Positions 1 through 8,915 of a DNA stretch of 64,000 nucleotides are shown here, piece after piece (the first letter of the stretch is position 1; each line of letters starts with the position of its first letter). The position numbers and the translations under genes are program-made. The notes below the pieces were generated by a model. That model had not been told where the DNA came from and searched no databases. It saw nothing but the letters and a program-made list of their open reading frames with translations. Origin of the DNA: Micromonospora sediminimaris (GTDB lineage Bacteria; Actinomycetota; Actinomycetes; Mycobacteriales; Micromonosporaceae). The stretch is taken from the NCBI GenBank assembly GCA_900112325.1, contig FOLJ01000006.1, forward strand, positions 1-64,000. The letters run 5' to 3'.

Positions 1-207
1 CGCGACATCGAGGACAACCTCTCCGAACGGATCCTGTTCAACGAACTCACCCCAGGACAGATCGTCGTGGTCGACTGCGAAGGCGACCCGGAGAACATCG
101 ACAAATCCAAACTCGTCTTCAAGGGGTCCGACCGCCCGGTGGAGGTGCCGGACGCCGTGCCGGCCGACCTCGGCGGCAGGACGGCTGCGGCGGGCGCGGA
201 CGAGTAG
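1..207 (+). CDS. clpC: ClpC ATPase, C-terminal fragment (5' end outside window)
   Basis: The window opens inside this gene; 68 C-terminal residues are visible, running in frame from base 1 to a TAG stop. The fragment (RDIEDNLSERILFNEL, then a GQIVVVDCEG strand) matches the C-terminal D2-small domain of actinobacterial ClpC, the AAA+ unfoldase that feeds ClpP1P2 in the cytoplasm. The tail is low-complexity and acidic, as usual in this family. A strong hairpin follows the stop codon, and mutY, disA and radA lie downstream, as near clpC1 in mycobacteria. Catalytic regions are outside the window. Confidence 0.88.
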   Translation, partial: RDIEDNLSERILFNELTPGQIVVVDCEGDPENIDKSKLVFKGSDRPVEVPDAVPADLGGRTAAAGADE

Positions 208-548
208 CTCGTCAGCCGAAGCAACGGCGGCCCGGTGGCGAATGCCACCGGGCCGCCGCCGTTCGTGTGGGTCAAGGCGTAAGTCACCCCCGTAGCCGGA
301 TGTCCGCTTTGTGGTTCTTTGTCGTGACGGTGGTCACGGTTTGCCGGGGCATGGACCGCTCCTGGGAGTCGTTGTACCGGGAGTAACCGCGACGGCCACC
401 CCGGCCGGCCCGACCCGGAAATGCCGGGCCCGACGAGGTCGTTGCAGACCCGGAGCAGGCGCACCGCGCCGCCTCCATCCGACGCGGTACTCGCAACCTC
501 CCATCTCCTGGTGTCGTGTCGATCCCCCGAGACGGAAGGCAAACGATC
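208..548. other. Intergenic region upstream of the C39-like gene
   Basis: Apart from the clpC terminator, this 341-base gap holds a short inverted repeat CGTGAC-GGTG-GTCACG (323-338) that could be an operator. A purine-rich GGAAGG about nine bases before the ATG at 549 is a plausible ribosome binding site. No convincing gene was found on either strand. Confidence 0.4.
225..258 (+). terminator. Rho-independent-type hairpin after clpC
   Basis: A perfect 15-bp GC-rich stem (225-239 with 244-258) closes a four-base loop 17 bases after the clpC stop. There is no long T run, which is common for actinomycete terminators. Confidence 0.75.
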
Positions 549-1199
549 ATGACTAGTTCGATCCGCAAGGCTGCCCTGACCGCCGCCGGTGCCGTCTGCG
601 CCGGTGGGATGATCGCCGGCCCGGTGAGCGCGACCGCTGCCCCGCCGAGCTCCGATCCGCTGGCCGCCGTGACCGAGCGGGGGCACGGCAAGGGTGAGCG
701 GCAGTTGAAGGTGCGCTACGAGGCCCAGCCGAACTTCTACTACTGCGGTCCGGCAGCGGTCCGTAACACCCTGAGCATCCTCAACAAGGACGTCTCCCAG
801 GATGACCTGGCCCGCGAGATGGGCACCACCGAGCGGGGCACCGACTCGGCCTTCCTGATCACCGAGGCCCTCAACCGGAAGGCCGGTGAGGATGTCTACC
901 GCACGGTGGAGATCCCGGGCCAGGCCGCCGACCGAGCGGAGACCGATCGGCTACGGGAAGACGTCGTCCGTGCCGTCGACAGCGGCCGGGGCGTGGTGGC
1001 CAACGTCGTGGGCACCGCGACCGACCTCGACGGGGGCAGCCACACCTTCGATGGTGGGCACTACATCGCGGTGACCGGTTACCGCGACGGCGGCGACCAG
1101 ATGAAGATCGCCGACTCGGCAGACGCCGCCCGGGCCGAGTACTGGATCAGCACCGACGCGCTGGCCGACTGGATCGCCAGCCGGGGCTATTCCGCCTGA
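549..1199 (+). CDS. Secreted C39-family peptidase-like protein
   Basis: 216 residues. It begins with a Sec-type signal peptide (positively charged start, hydrophobic core, A-T-A-A cleavage-like site near residue 32). The mature part has a papain-like C39 fold: a YYCGPAA motif carrying the presumed catalytic Cys near residue 70, GGHYIAVTGY with the His near residue 170, and a downstream IADSAD Asp. It probably acts outside the membrane; the substrate is unknown. Without an ABC transporter neighbour it is more likely a free-standing secreted cysteine peptidase than a bacteriocin-processing domain. ATG 549 was chosen because the upstream in-frame ATG at 516 would place a charged stretch before the signal peptide. 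A very strong terminator follows. Confidence 0.75.
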   Translation: MTSSIRKAALTAAGAVCAGGMIAGPVSATAAPPSSDPLAAVTERGHGKGERQLKVRYEAQPNFYYCGPAAVRNTLSILNKDVSQDDLAREMGTTERGTDSAFLITEALNRKAGEDVYRTVEIPGQAADRAETDRLREDVVRAVDSGRGVVANVVGTATDLDGGSHTFDGGHYIAVTGYRDGGDQMKIADSADAARAEYWISTDALADWIASRGYSA

Positions 1200-1215
1200 T
1201 CCAACCGACAGATGC

Positions 1216-1247
1216 CGAGGGCCGGCCCCGATCGGGGCCGGCCCTCG
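1216..1247. terminator. Bidirectional terminator between the C39 gene and mutY
   Basis: A perfect 15-bp GC-rich stem (1216-1230 with 1233-1247) separated by two bases lies between converging genes. It can serve both strands. Confidence 0.8.
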
Positions 1248-1256
1248 AACACGTTC

Positions 1257-2159
1257 TCAACCGGCCACCGGTGCCGGAGGGCCGTCGCCGATCAACCGGA
1301 ACGACGTCTCACCGACCGGCTCGACCAGACCGTCGTCGACCAGGCCGGCGAGTGCCCGAGCGCGCTGCACGTCGTCCGCCCACACCTGGTCCAGGCGTTG
1401 ATGCGGCACTGGGCCGGTAGCCTCCCGGAGGACTCCGAGCAGCAGTCCGCGTACCTGGCGGTCGGTGCCCGCGTACCGTTGCGGGCGGCGGGTCGGACCG
1501 GCTGGAGCGGGGCGTCCCGAGGCCCGCCAGGCGCAGGTCGACTCGACGGGGCACGCCTCGCAGCGAGGCGACCGGGCGGTGCAGACGACCGCCCCCAACT
1601 CCATGATTGCGGCGCTGGCCAGGGCCGCCGCAGCCGGTTCGGCGGGCAGCAGCTCCTCGGTGGCGACCAGATCGGCGGGGCGGGTGGTCGGGCCGGCATC
1701 CGGTTCGCCGGCCACCGCCCGGCACACCACCCGACGTACGTTCGTGTCGACCACCGGGTGACGCTGGCCGTACGCGAAGGCAGCGACCGCCCGGGCGGTG
1801 TACGTACCGACGCCGGGCAGGGCGAGCAGTTGCTCCAACCGGTCCGGCACCACACCGCCGTGCCGCTCCACGATGGCCACCGCGCACTCGTGCAGCCGGA
1901 CCGCTCGACGGGGATAGCCGAGCCGTCCCCACATGCGGATCGCCTCGGCCGGGCTGGACCCGGCCAGGGCGGCCGGCGTGGGCCAGCGCTCCAGCCACGC
2001 CTGCCAGGCCGGTACCACCCGGACGACCGGGGTCTGCTGAAGCATGACCTCGCTGACCAGGATCGCCCAGGGGCTCGTCTCGGGCCGGCGCCACGGCAGG
2101 TCCCGCGCGTGCTGCTCGTACCACCGGCTCACCCGGCCGGCGAATGTGGGTTCTGTCAT
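1257..2159 (-). CDS. mutY: A/G-specific adenine DNA glycosylase MutY
   Basis: 300 residues. It removes adenine mispaired with 8-oxoguanine in base-excision repair. The N-terminal catalytic domain shows EVMLQQTPV with the catalytic Glu, the helix-hairpin-helix LPGVGTYTARAV, and VVDTNV with the conserved Asp. A C-X6-C-X2-C-X5-C motif for the 4Fe-4S cluster lies near residue 190. The C-terminal MTH1-like domain is short, as in actinobacterial MutY. The start was placed at ATG 2159 (MTEPTF) because family proteins begin just before the RVSRWYEQHARDLPWR segment; the open frame extends further upstream without family sequence. It is divergent from the ACT-domain gene at 2254. Confidence 0.9.
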   Translation of the reverse strand: MTEPTFAGRVSRWYEQHARDLPWRRPETSPWAILVSEVMLQQTPVVRVVPAWQAWLERWPTPAALAGSSPAEAIRMWGRLGYPRRAVRLHECAVAIVERHGGVVPDRLEQLLALPGVGTYTARAVAAFAYGQRHPVVDTNVRRVVCRAVAGEPDAGPTTRPADLVATEELLPAEPAAAALASAAIMELGAVVCTARSPRCEACPVESTCAWRASGRPAPAGPTRRPQRYAGTDRQVRGLLLGVLREATGPVPHQRLDQVWADDVQRARALAGLVDDGLVEPVGETSFRLIGDGPPAPVAG

Positions 2160-2253
2160 CGCGTCGCCGATGATGTCACGCACGCCGATCCCGCCGTTCG
2201 GACGGTCGGCGGGCCGACGCCGGCGGCGGCTGCCGGTCGGGCAGAATGCCCGG

Positions 2254-2766
2254 ATGAACGAGCTTGCGATCACCGTCATCGGCCGGGACCGGCCCGGCAT
2301 CGTGGCTGACGTCGCCGAGGTGCTCGCCCGGCTCGGCGCCAACCTCACCGACAGCACCATGACCCGCCTGCGGGGACACTTCGCGATGACCCTGATCTGT
2401 GTCGGCCCGGCCGCCGCCGAGGTCGAGACCGCGTTGGCGCCGCTGGCCGCCGACGGCCAACTGCTGGCGACAGTACGCGCGGTGACGCCTGACGGCGAGA
2501 CGGCACCGGCCGGCGAACCGTACGTGATGGCGGTGCACGGGGCCGACCGGATGGGCATCGTGGCCGCGATGACCCGGGTGCTGGCCGAGGCCGGCGGCAA
2601 CGTCACCGACCTGAGCACCCGTTTGGCGGGGACGCTCTACGTGGTGGTGGCCGAGGTGGAACTGCCCCCCGGCACCGCCGACGCGCTCGGCGGCCGGCTC
2701 GCGGAGGCAGCCGCCGGTCTCGGCGTCGAGGTGACCCTCCGGCCCGCCGAACCGGATCTGCTGTGA
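2254..2766 (+). CDS. Double ACT-domain protein (GcvR-like)
   Basis: 170 residues with two tandem ACT domains (about 1-80 and 90-170), each opening with a D-R-x-G-I-V motif (GRDRPGIVADV; GADRMGIVAAM). This layout is that of glycine-cleavage regulator GcvR and of small ligand-binding ACT proteins in actinobacteria. It probably senses an amino acid in the cytoplasm; no DNA-binding domain is visible. The stop overlaps the GTG of the peptide deformylase gene (GTGA), so the two are translationally coupled. Whether it truly regulates glycine cleavage cannot be told from this window. Confidence 0.75.
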   Translation: MNELAITVIGRDRPGIVADVAEVLARLGANLTDSTMTRLRGHFAMTLICVGPAAAEVETALAPLAADGQLLATVRAVTPDGETAPAGEPYVMAVHGADRMGIVAAMTRVLAEAGGNVTDLSTRLAGTLYVVVAEVELPPGTADALGGRLAEAAAGLGVEVTLRPAEPDLL

Positions 2767-3356
2767 GCGGCGCGCCGGACGTGTCGAACCCGGACCCGCA
2801 GGCCGACGCGTACGTGGGTCTCGGCGACTGGGCACCCGAGACACTTGGCGCTGGGCGGGTCATCCCGGTGGTCTCCGCCCCGGACCCGGTGCTCAGCCGG
2901 CCGGGAGAGGAGGTCGACCCGACCGCCGACGAGACGGTGCAGCTGGCCGCCGACCTGATCGCCACCATGCGGGTCTCGCCCGGCTGCGTGGGCCTGGCCG
3001 CCCCGCAGGTCGGGGTGAGCGCCCAACTCTTCGCGGTGGACGTCACCGGGCATCCGAAGACGGTCACCGGGCACGGCGTCTTCGTGCTCTGCAACGCCCG
3101 GGTCGTCGAAGCCACCAGGTGGAAGGCAGGTCGGGAAGGTTGCATGTCGGTGCCGGACCTGACCGGCGACGTGAAGCGCGCGAGCCGGCTGGTGGTGGAA
3201 GGGGCGCTGCCCGGCAGCGGTGAAACCGTACGCCTGGTTACTGACGGTTTCGAGGCGCGTGCCCTGCAACACGAGATCGACCACTGCGCTGGCCTGCTCT
3301 TTCTGGACCGGGTGGCCGGCGCGCACGCGATCTACCAGCGGAAGGTCTACCTCTGA
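2763..3356 (+). CDS. def: Peptide deformylase
   Basis: 197 residues. It removes the N-formyl group from nascent proteins. All three family motifs are present: GLAAPQVG, EGCMSVP (usual EGCLSVP; the Cys is a metal ligand) and the HEIDH metal site. An N-terminal extension of about 40 residues precedes the core. Start GTG 2763 overlaps the upstream ACT gene stop by four bases. Actinomycetes commonly have several deformylases, so this may not be the only copy. Confidence 0.9.
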   Translation: MSGAPDVSNPDPQADAYVGLGDWAPETLGAGRVIPVVSAPDPVLSRPGEEVDPTADETVQLAADLIATMRVSPGCVGLAAPQVGVSAQLFAVDVTGHPKTVTGHGVFVLCNARVVEATRWKAGREGCMSVPDLTGDVKRASRLVVEGALPGSGETVRLVTDGFEARALQHEIDHCAGLLFLDRVAGAHAIYQRKVYL

Positions 3357-3493
3357 GTCGAGCCGGACGGTCGCGCTGAGTGACTGCCGTCGGTGCGTAC
3401 CGTCGTGAATGGAGGGTCGGATCCGATGGGACGGGGGAGTCACGGCGCGTCGCTGACGTCCGCCGCACGCGCCGCCGCTACGGTGGGGGCATC

Positions 3494-4225
3494 ATGCGTC
3501 TGACGGTCGGCCCCCTGCCTCCCACCGTGTACTGGCGGCGTCGCGCCGTCGTGCTCGGTGCGGTGCTGCTCTTCCTGATTGTCCTGTTCTATTCGTGTAA
3601 CGGGCCCACCGGAGGCAACGACGCGACCGGCAACGGCCAACCCGACTCGGGCGTGGCGACCGGCACGCCGGATCCGACCGGGTCGGTGCTGACGCCGCAG
3701 ACCGGTGCGCCGCCGTCCGGTGACGCCGGTGCCGACCCCGCCGATCCCGGGGACGGTGCCGAGCCGTCCGCCCCGGAGAACGAGCCGAGCCTCAGCAACG
3801 ACCCGCCGGCGGTCGATCCGGTCGTGGACGAAGGCAACTGTGCGGACACCGAACTTTCGGTGACCGCCGTGGCGCTGCCGGCGCAGGCCGCCTCGGGTGC
3901 CCACGTCGACCTGAACCTGAAGATCCGTAACCGGTCCGACCGGACGTGCAGCCGAGACGTCGGCGCGACCGCCCAGGAGTTGTACATCAAGGCCGGGGCC
4001 GAGGTGGTCTGGTCCTCGGACACCTGTGGCACGGCCGCCGGGTCGGACGTGCAGTCCTTCACCCCCGGCTTCGAACGCTCCTACCAGGTCAACTGGAACG
4101 GCAGGGACAGCAGCCGGTGCGCCGACGGTGTGGCCAACGGACCGGCCGTGCCGGCCGGGACGTACCAGGTCTTCGCCCGGGTGGGCACCAAGCTGAGCCA
4201 ACCCGCGAAGCTGGTCCTCAAGTAG
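3494..4225 (+). CDS. Membrane-anchored extracellular protein of unknown function
   Basis: 243 residues. A cytoplasmic basic stretch is followed by one membrane segment (about residues 15-33), then a Gly/Asp/Pro/Thr-rich linker to about residue 110. A beta-rich C-terminal domain carries Cys pairs (NCADTEL, RTCSRD, DTCGTA, SRCADG), suggesting disulfide bonding outside the cell. No enzymatic motif is seen. A GGTGGGGG tract just upstream of ATG 3494 is a reasonable ribosome binding site; the frame is open further upstream but without hydrophobic or family sequence. It converges on disA across a short hairpin. Confidence 0.65.
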   Translation: MRLTVGPLPPTVYWRRRAVVLGAVLLFLIVLFYSCNGPTGGNDATGNGQPDSGVATGTPDPTGSVLTPQTGAPPSGDAGADPADPGDGAEPSAPENEPSLSNDPPAVDPVVDEGNCADTELSVTAVALPAQAASGAHVDLNLKIRNRSDRTCSRDVGATAQELYIKAGAEVVWSSDTCGTAAGSDVQSFTPGFERSYQVNWNGRDSSRCADGVANGPAVPAGTYQVFARVGTKLSQPAKLVLK

Positions 4226-4247
4226 TCGGCGCTCGGTCGCTCGGTCG

Positions 4248-4269
4248 CTCGGCCGGACCGCCGGCCGAG
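4248..4269. terminator. Bidirectional hairpin between convergent genes
   Basis: A 9-bp perfect stem CTCGGCCGG-ACCG-CCGGCCGAG sits between the membrane protein and disA, which end toward each other. Confidence 0.6.
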
Positions 4270-4300
4270 CCGCGGGACGACCGAGGACTTCGACGCAGGC

Positions 4301-5485
4301 TTACACGTAGCGTTCCAGGATGGACGCTTCGGCGAGCCGCGACAGCCCCTCGCGTACGCCCCGGGCCCGGGCGTCACCGACGCCGTCGACCGCTTGCAGG
4401 TCCTCCACCGTCGCACCGAGCAGCCGTTGCAGGCTGCCGAAGTGCAACACCAGCCGGTCGACCACGGCCACCGGAAGGCGGGGCACCTTCGCCAGCAGCC
4501 GGAAGCCGCGCGGGCTGACCGCCGCGTCCAACGCGTCCGAGGCGGCCGGGTAGCCGATCGCCTTGGCGACCGAGACCAGATCGATCAGCTCGGTGGCGCT
4601 GAGCAGATCCAGCTCGACAAGCGCCTCGTCGAGGGTCCGGGACTTGCGACCGGTGGGTAGGTAGTCCCGAATGACCAGGGTGCGGTCAGCGTCGACGCCG
4701 GCCATCAACTCGTCCAGCTGAAGGGCGAGCAACCGCCCGTCGGTGCCCAACTCGACCACGTAGCCGGCGATCTCGTCGGCGATCCGCCGGACCATCTCCA
4801 AGCGCTGCACCACGGCCACCGCGTCGCGTACGGTGACCAGATCCTCGATCTCCAGGGCGGACAGGGTGCCGGAGACCTCGTCGAGGCGGAGTTTGTACCG
4901 CTCCAAGGTGGCCAGCGCCTGGTTCGCACGGGAGAGAATCGCCGCCGAGTCGTCCAGCACGTGCCGCTGACCGTTGACGTAGAGGCTGATGATGCGCATG
5001 GACTGGCTGACCGAGATGACCGGGTATCCGGTCTGCCGGGCCACCCGCTCCGCGGTGCGGTGCCGGGTGCCGGACTCCTCGGTCGGGATCGTCGGATCGG
5101 GCATCAGGTGAACCGCCGCCCGGACGATCCGGGTGCCGTCGCTGGAGAGCACCACCGCGCCGTCCATCTTGCACAGCTCCCGGACCCGGGTCGCGGAGAA
5201 CTCGACGTCCAGCGGAAAGCCACCCGTGCAGAGCCCTTCGACCACCTTGTCGTAGCCCAGGACGATCAGCGCGCCCGTCCGACCCCGCAGGATCCGCTCC
5301 AACCCGTCACGTAGTGCGGTGCCCGGCGCCATCAGGGCAAGGTTGGCGCGCAGCGGGTCGCCGACGACGCCGCCCCCGGTCACGCTCACGCTGATGGGTC
5401 GGGCGGGCGAGCCCACGGCAGCGGTGCGGGCGTGGGGCGTCGCGCCGGCTGGCTTGGTGGTATCGCGGTCGATCGGCACGGGCAC
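4301..5485 (-). CDS. disA: DNA integrity scanning diadenylate cyclase DisA
   Basis: 394 residues. It makes c-di-AMP from two ATP and scans DNA for branched structures. The DAC domain shows the [11 protein letters not shown] (DGA) and [12 protein letters not shown] (RHR) motifs; a helical linker follows, and a C-terminal RuvA-like helix-hairpin-helix ([14 protein letters not shown]) binds DNA. It lies 91 bases downstream of radA on the same strand, the usual actinobacterial radA-disA order, where RadA can restrain DisA activity. The first about 45 residues are low-complexity and the true start could be slightly downstream. Confidence 0.93.
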   Translation of the reverse strand: MPVPIDRDTTKPAGATPHARTAAVGSPARPISVSVTGGGVVGDPLRANLALMAPGTALRDGLERILRGRTGALIVLGYDKVVEGLCTGGFPLDVEFSATRVRELCKMDGAVVLSSDGTRIVRAAVHLMPDPTIPTEESGTRHRTAERVARQTGYPVISVSQSMRIISLYVNGQRHVLDDSAAILSRANQALATLERYKLRLDEVSGTLSALEIEDLVTVRDAVAVVQRLEMVRRIADEIAGYVVELGTDGRLLALQLDELMAGVDADRTLVIRDYLPTGRKSRTLDEALVELDLLSATELIDLVSVAKAIGYPAASDALDAAVSPRGFRLLAKVPRLPVAVVDRLVLHFGSLQRLLGATVEDLQAVDGVGDARARGVREGLSRLAEASILERYV

Positions 5486-5576
5486 AGTCTACGGACTGCC
5501 GTGCGGTGGGTGCTCTCGCGGTTACTGTGATGTGTCACGATTCCGCCCGCCCTGCCCGACCCGACCCGTCGGCGGC

Positions 5577-7028
5577 TCATTCCGCCGACGCCCGCGCGGC
5601 GGCCTGCAACGCCGAGCGGACGTCGGTGACCTCGATCACGCGCATCTGCTCCGGACCGGCACCGGCGCTGGTGGGCCCGCAACCGGGCGGCACGAGAGCC
5701 AGCCGGAAGCCGAGCCGGGCGGCCTCGGCCAACCGGCGCGGCACCGCGCCCACCCGGCGCACCTCGCCGGTGAGGCCGACCTCGCCGATCGCCACCAGGT
5801 GCGGGGCGATCGCCAGGTTGAGCCCTCCGGAGGCGACGGCGAGGGCGACCGCGAGGTCGGCTGCGGGCTCCACCACCCGGATGCCGCCCACGGTGGCCGC
5901 GAAGACCTCCCGGTCGTGCAGAGTGAGCCGTTCGGTCCGGCGTTGGAGCACCGCCAGCACCATCGCCAGCCGGGCGGAGTCCAGCCCGGAGACGGTACGC
6001 CGGGGCGACCCGGCCACGGTGGCACCGATCAGGGCCTGCACCTCGGTGAGCAACGCCCGGCGGCCCTCCATCGCCACCGTCACACAGGTGCCCGGAACCG
6101 GCTCGGAGTAACGGGTCAGGAACAGCCCGGAGGGGTCGGCGAGGCTGCTGATGCCGCCCTCGTGCATCTCGAAGCAGCCGACCTCGTCGGCGGCGCCGAA
6201 CCGGTTCTTGACCCCGCGCACCATCCGCAGCGACGAGTGCTTGTCACCCTCGAAGTGCAGCACCACGTCGACCAGATGCTCAAGCACCCGAGGACCCGCG
6301 ACCTGGCCGTCCTTGGTGACGTGGCCGACCAGCACGGTGGCGACCCCGCGTTCCTTGGCGACCGCGACCAGGGCGGCGGTGACCGCCCGGACCTGGGTCA
6401 CCCCGCCGGGCACGCCTTCGGTGCCGGTGGTCGAGATGGTCTGTACCGAGTCGAGCACGAGCAGGCCGGGCTTGACCGCGTCCAGATGGCCGAGCACCGC
6501 CGCGAGGTCACTCTCGGCGGCCAGGAAGAGCTGGTCGTGCAGGGTGCCCATGCGCTCCGCCCGCAGCCGCACCTGGCTGACCGACTCCTCACCGCTCACC
6601 ACAAGCGACGGGCTGCCTGCTCCGGCGGCCCACTGCTGGGCGACGTCGAGCAGCAGAGTCGACTTGCCCACCCCCGGCTCACCGGCGAGCAGCACCACGG
6701 CACCGGGGACCAGGCCGCCACCGAGGACGCGGTCCAGCTCACCGACCCCGGTGGGCCGGGCCCGGGCCGGTGCCGCGCTGATGGTGGCGATGGGCCGGGC
6801 GGGCTCGGCGGGCATCCGGGAACTCACCACCCGACCCGAGACGGTCGGGCCGGTGATCGTGCATTCGACCACGGAGCCCCACTCGCCGCACTCGGGACAG
6901 CGGCCCACCCACTTCGGTGGCTGGTGTCCGCAGGCATCGCACTCGTACGCGGGCCGCGGCTCGCGAGCGGCGGCGCGACCGCGCGAGCCGGTGCTCGCCC
7001 GGGACGGGGTCGATCGGGAGATGCTCAC
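5577..7028 (-). CDS. radA: DNA repair protein RadA (Sms)
   Basis: 483 residues. It is a RecA-like DnaB-type helicase acting in recombination and branch migration. The N-terminal zinc finger is C-x2-C ... C-x2-C (YECDACG, GRCPECG); Walker A is GEPGVGKST; the RadA-specific KNRFG motif and a C-terminal Lon-like domain follow. GTG 7028 was preferred over the upstream ATG at 7073, which lies inside the hairpin that ends the neighbouring lipoprotein transcript. disA follows on the same strand. Confidence 0.92.
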   Translation of the reverse strand: MSISRSTPSRASTGSRGRAAAREPRPAYECDACGHQPPKWVGRCPECGEWGSVVECTITGPTVSGRVVSSRMPAEPARPIATISAAPARARPTGVGELDRVLGGGLVPGAVVLLAGEPGVGKSTLLLDVAQQWAAGAGSPSLVVSGEESVSQVRLRAERMGTLHDQLFLAAESDLAAVLGHLDAVKPGLLVLDSVQTISTTGTEGVPGGVTQVRAVTAALVAVAKERGVATVLVGHVTKDGQVAGPRVLEHLVDVVLHFEGDKHSSLRMVRGVKNRFGAADEVGCFEMHEGGISSLADPSGLFLTRYSEPVPGTCVTVAMEGRRALLTEVQALIGATVAGSPRRTVSGLDSARLAMVLAVLQRRTERLTLHDREVFAATVGGIRVVEPAADLAVALAVASGGLNLAIAPHLVAIGEVGLTGEVRRVGAVPRRLAEAARLGFRLALVPPGCGPTSAGAGPEQMRVIEVTDVRSALQAAARASAE

Positions 7029-7055
7029 CCGACCGACGCTAACCCCCGGGTACGA

Positions 7056-7100
7056 CGAGGGCGCCGTCGGCATGGCTGCACCACGTCGACGACGCCCTCG
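7056..7100 (-). terminator. Candidate terminator of the lipoprotein gene
   Basis: An imperfect inverted repeat has eight perfect outer pairs (7056-7063 with 7093-7100) about 50 bases past the lipoprotein stop on the minus strand. Confidence 0.45.
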
Positions 7101-7152
7101 GAAATCACCCTGGACCGGTTCCGGTCGCGGTACGCGACGCCGGTCGGTCGGC

Positions 7153-7890
7153 TCAGTGGCCGCCTTCGCCCTCGTACCCGGTGTGCCGCTCGATGATCGG
7201 CGACGGCTCGGGCGCGGGGGTAAGCGGCACGGCGATCGGTGCGGGGCTGGTGACCGTCTCGCCGCCGAAGTCGAAGGTCAGCGTGACGTTCTGGCCGGCG
7301 AGCAGGGCCTCGTTCAGCCCGACGAGCTGAAGCACCTGCTCACCCTCGGTGTTGAGCTGCACGTAGCTCAGCGGGGGGATCTCGATCCGGGCCGGCCCGG
7401 TCGAGGGCGATTCGGTCGGGCTGGGCGACGGAGATTCGTCCGGCGAGGGCGAGTTGTCCGGCGAAGCGGAGTTGTCCGGTGAGGGAGAGCCCTCCGGGGA
7501 CTGCTCCGCTGACGGGGACGCGGTCGGCGACGGGGACGCGGTGGGTGATGGGCTGGTCGCGGCGGCGACCGAGGTGAGCACCACCTCGCGGGCGTCCGAC
7601 GAGGTGACCGTCACCGTCACCGGGTCCGCCGAGTCGTTGTAGAGGACGACGTTGAGCAGGGCGTTGTCGCCGGCCTGGTAGCCCTCGACACCGGGATAGG
7701 CGACCAGGGCACCGCGTACGGCGTACTTCCCGTCGCCGGCCGCGAGGTTGGCGCCCTGGACCGACGGCACCTTGTTGGCCGTCTCGGAGATCTGGCCGGC
7801 GCCGCATCCGGACAGCAGCAGCCCGGCTGCCGCCGCGATCCCGGGCAGCAGCACGGCAGCCCGCCGGGAACCCCTGATCGAGCGCCTCAC
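7153..7890 (-). CDS. Putative lipoprotein with Pro/Ser-rich linker
   Basis: 245 residues. The start GTG 7890 is supported by a strong GAGGAGGA ribosome binding site five bases upstream. A lipoprotein signal peptide ends in the lipobox LLLSGC (Cys near residue 28), so the protein should be lipid-anchored on the outer face of the membrane. The N-terminal half is beta-rich (CARDB/DUF-like). A low-complexity stretch of S-P-T/S-P-D/S-P-E repeats spans about residues 115-165, and a short beta-rich end follows. It is a common actinomycete surface protein of unknown function. Confidence 0.7.
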   Translation of the reverse strand: MRRSIRGSRRAAVLLPGIAAAAGLLLSGCGAGQISETANKVPSVQGANLAAGDGKYAVRGALVAYPGVEGYQAGDNALLNVVLYNDSADPVTVTVTSSDAREVVLTSVAAATSPSPTASPSPTASPSAEQSPEGSPSPDNSASPDNSPSPDESPSPSPTESPSTGPARIEIPPLSYVQLNTEGEQVLQLVGLNEALLAGQNVTLTFDFGGETVTSPAPIAVPLTPAPEPSPIIERHTGYEGEGGH

Positions 7891-8029
7891 GTCGGTCCTC
7901 CTCGTCACGATCACACCCGGCCTACCCGCCGGAACCGCTGGCCATGCCCGCGCAGACCGGGCTCCAGGGTAGTTGGAGCTGATCGTGGCCCGCACGCCGA
8001 CCCGGTGCGACCACCTGCCGGGGGGAGAC

Positions 8030-8869
8030 TCAGCCGAGCCGACCGTTCGTGACCAGCAGGGCGACGTCGATCAGGGCGACCAGGAGCACCGCCCGGAAGG
8101 CGGCCACCGGCCGGGCTCCGGCGGTGTTCCCGGCCCGGCCCGCGTACCAGGCCACGATGAAGATCACGATGGTGGCGCCGACCGCCGCGAGACCCACGCC
8201 CGTCGGCGGCCCGGGCGGCCCGAGCACCAGCGTGACGGTCGCCGCGATCAGCAGCCCGACGGCCGCCGCCCGGCTGCCCGTCGCACCGAGCCGGTGCGGC
8301 AGCCCACGGACCCCGGTCCGGGCGTCGTCGACGAAGTCGGGCAGCACGTTTGCGAAATGGGCCCCCGCGCCGAGCAACGCCGCCGCGACCACCAGCCAGA
8401 CCGGGGGCGGCGGAGCGTCGGGCAGTGCCAGCACCACGAAGGCGGGCAGCGCGCCGAAGGAGATCGCGTACGGCAGCACCGAGATCGGGGTGGACTTCAG
8501 CGGCCAGTCGTAGAGCAACGCCGAGACCAGAGCGACGGTGGCGCAGATCGCCGCCGTCGGGTTGGTGGTCAGGGCCAGCGCCACGGTCGCGATGGCGGCC
8601 ACGGCGGCGGCCACCGCGACGGTACGCCGGCCGAGCGCGCCGGCGGCCAACGGCTTGTCGGTACGTCCGACCGCGGCGTCCCGGTCCGCGTCGAGCAGGT
8701 CGTTGGTCCACCCGACGGTGAACTGGCTGGCAGCCACGGTGAGCACCACCGCGACCACGCCGCCGGGTGGATGCCCGACACCGACGGCGAGCAGACCGGC
8801 CACTGTGGTGACCGCCGCGGTCGGTTCCGGATGGCTCGCTCTGACCAGCCCTAACACCGTCGACGACAT
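8030..8869 (-). CDS. UbiA-family prenyltransferase
   Basis: 279 residues, about eight membrane helices. UbiA enzymes move a prenyl chain onto an aromatic acceptor at the membrane. The Mg-diphosphate motif NDLLDADRD (ND-x2-D-x3-D) is near residue 60; the second Asp-rich region is DFVDDARTG near residue 185. It is divergent from the methyltransferase, acyl-CoA-dehydrogenase-like and type III PKS genes, with 46 bases between start codons. This supports a role in prenylating the polyketide rather than in menaquinone synthesis; a house-keeping MenA/UbiA role remains possible. Confidence 0.8.
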   Translation of the reverse strand: MSSTVLGLVRASHPEPTAAVTTVAGLLAVGVGHPPGGVVAVVLTVAASQFTVGWTNDLLDADRDAAVGRTDKPLAAGALGRRTVAVAAAVAAIATVALALTTNPTAAICATVALVSALLYDWPLKSTPISVLPYAISFGALPAFVVLALPDAPPPPVWLVVAAALLGAGAHFANVLPDFVDDARTGVRGLPHRLGATGSRAAAVGLLIAATVTLVLGPPGPPTGVGLAAVGATIVIFIVAWYAGRAGNTAGARPVAAFRAVLLVALIDVALLVTNGRLG

Positions 8870-8915
8870 AACGGAAGTCTGGTCGTTACCGGGGAGTCGT
8901 GCCACGCTCGTTGCC

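Noticed and set aside
284..691. Minus-strand frame upstream of and overlapping the C39-like gene
   Set aside because: No recognisable domain, and it overlaps the signal peptide coding region of a well-supported gene.
7029..7073. ATG 7073 as radA start
   Set aside because: It lies inside a hairpin that probably ends the lipoprotein transcript and adds residues not typical of RadA.
5319..7196. 625-codon plus-strand frame over radA and the disA start
   Set aside because: Shadow of radA/disA, which have clear motifs on the other strand.
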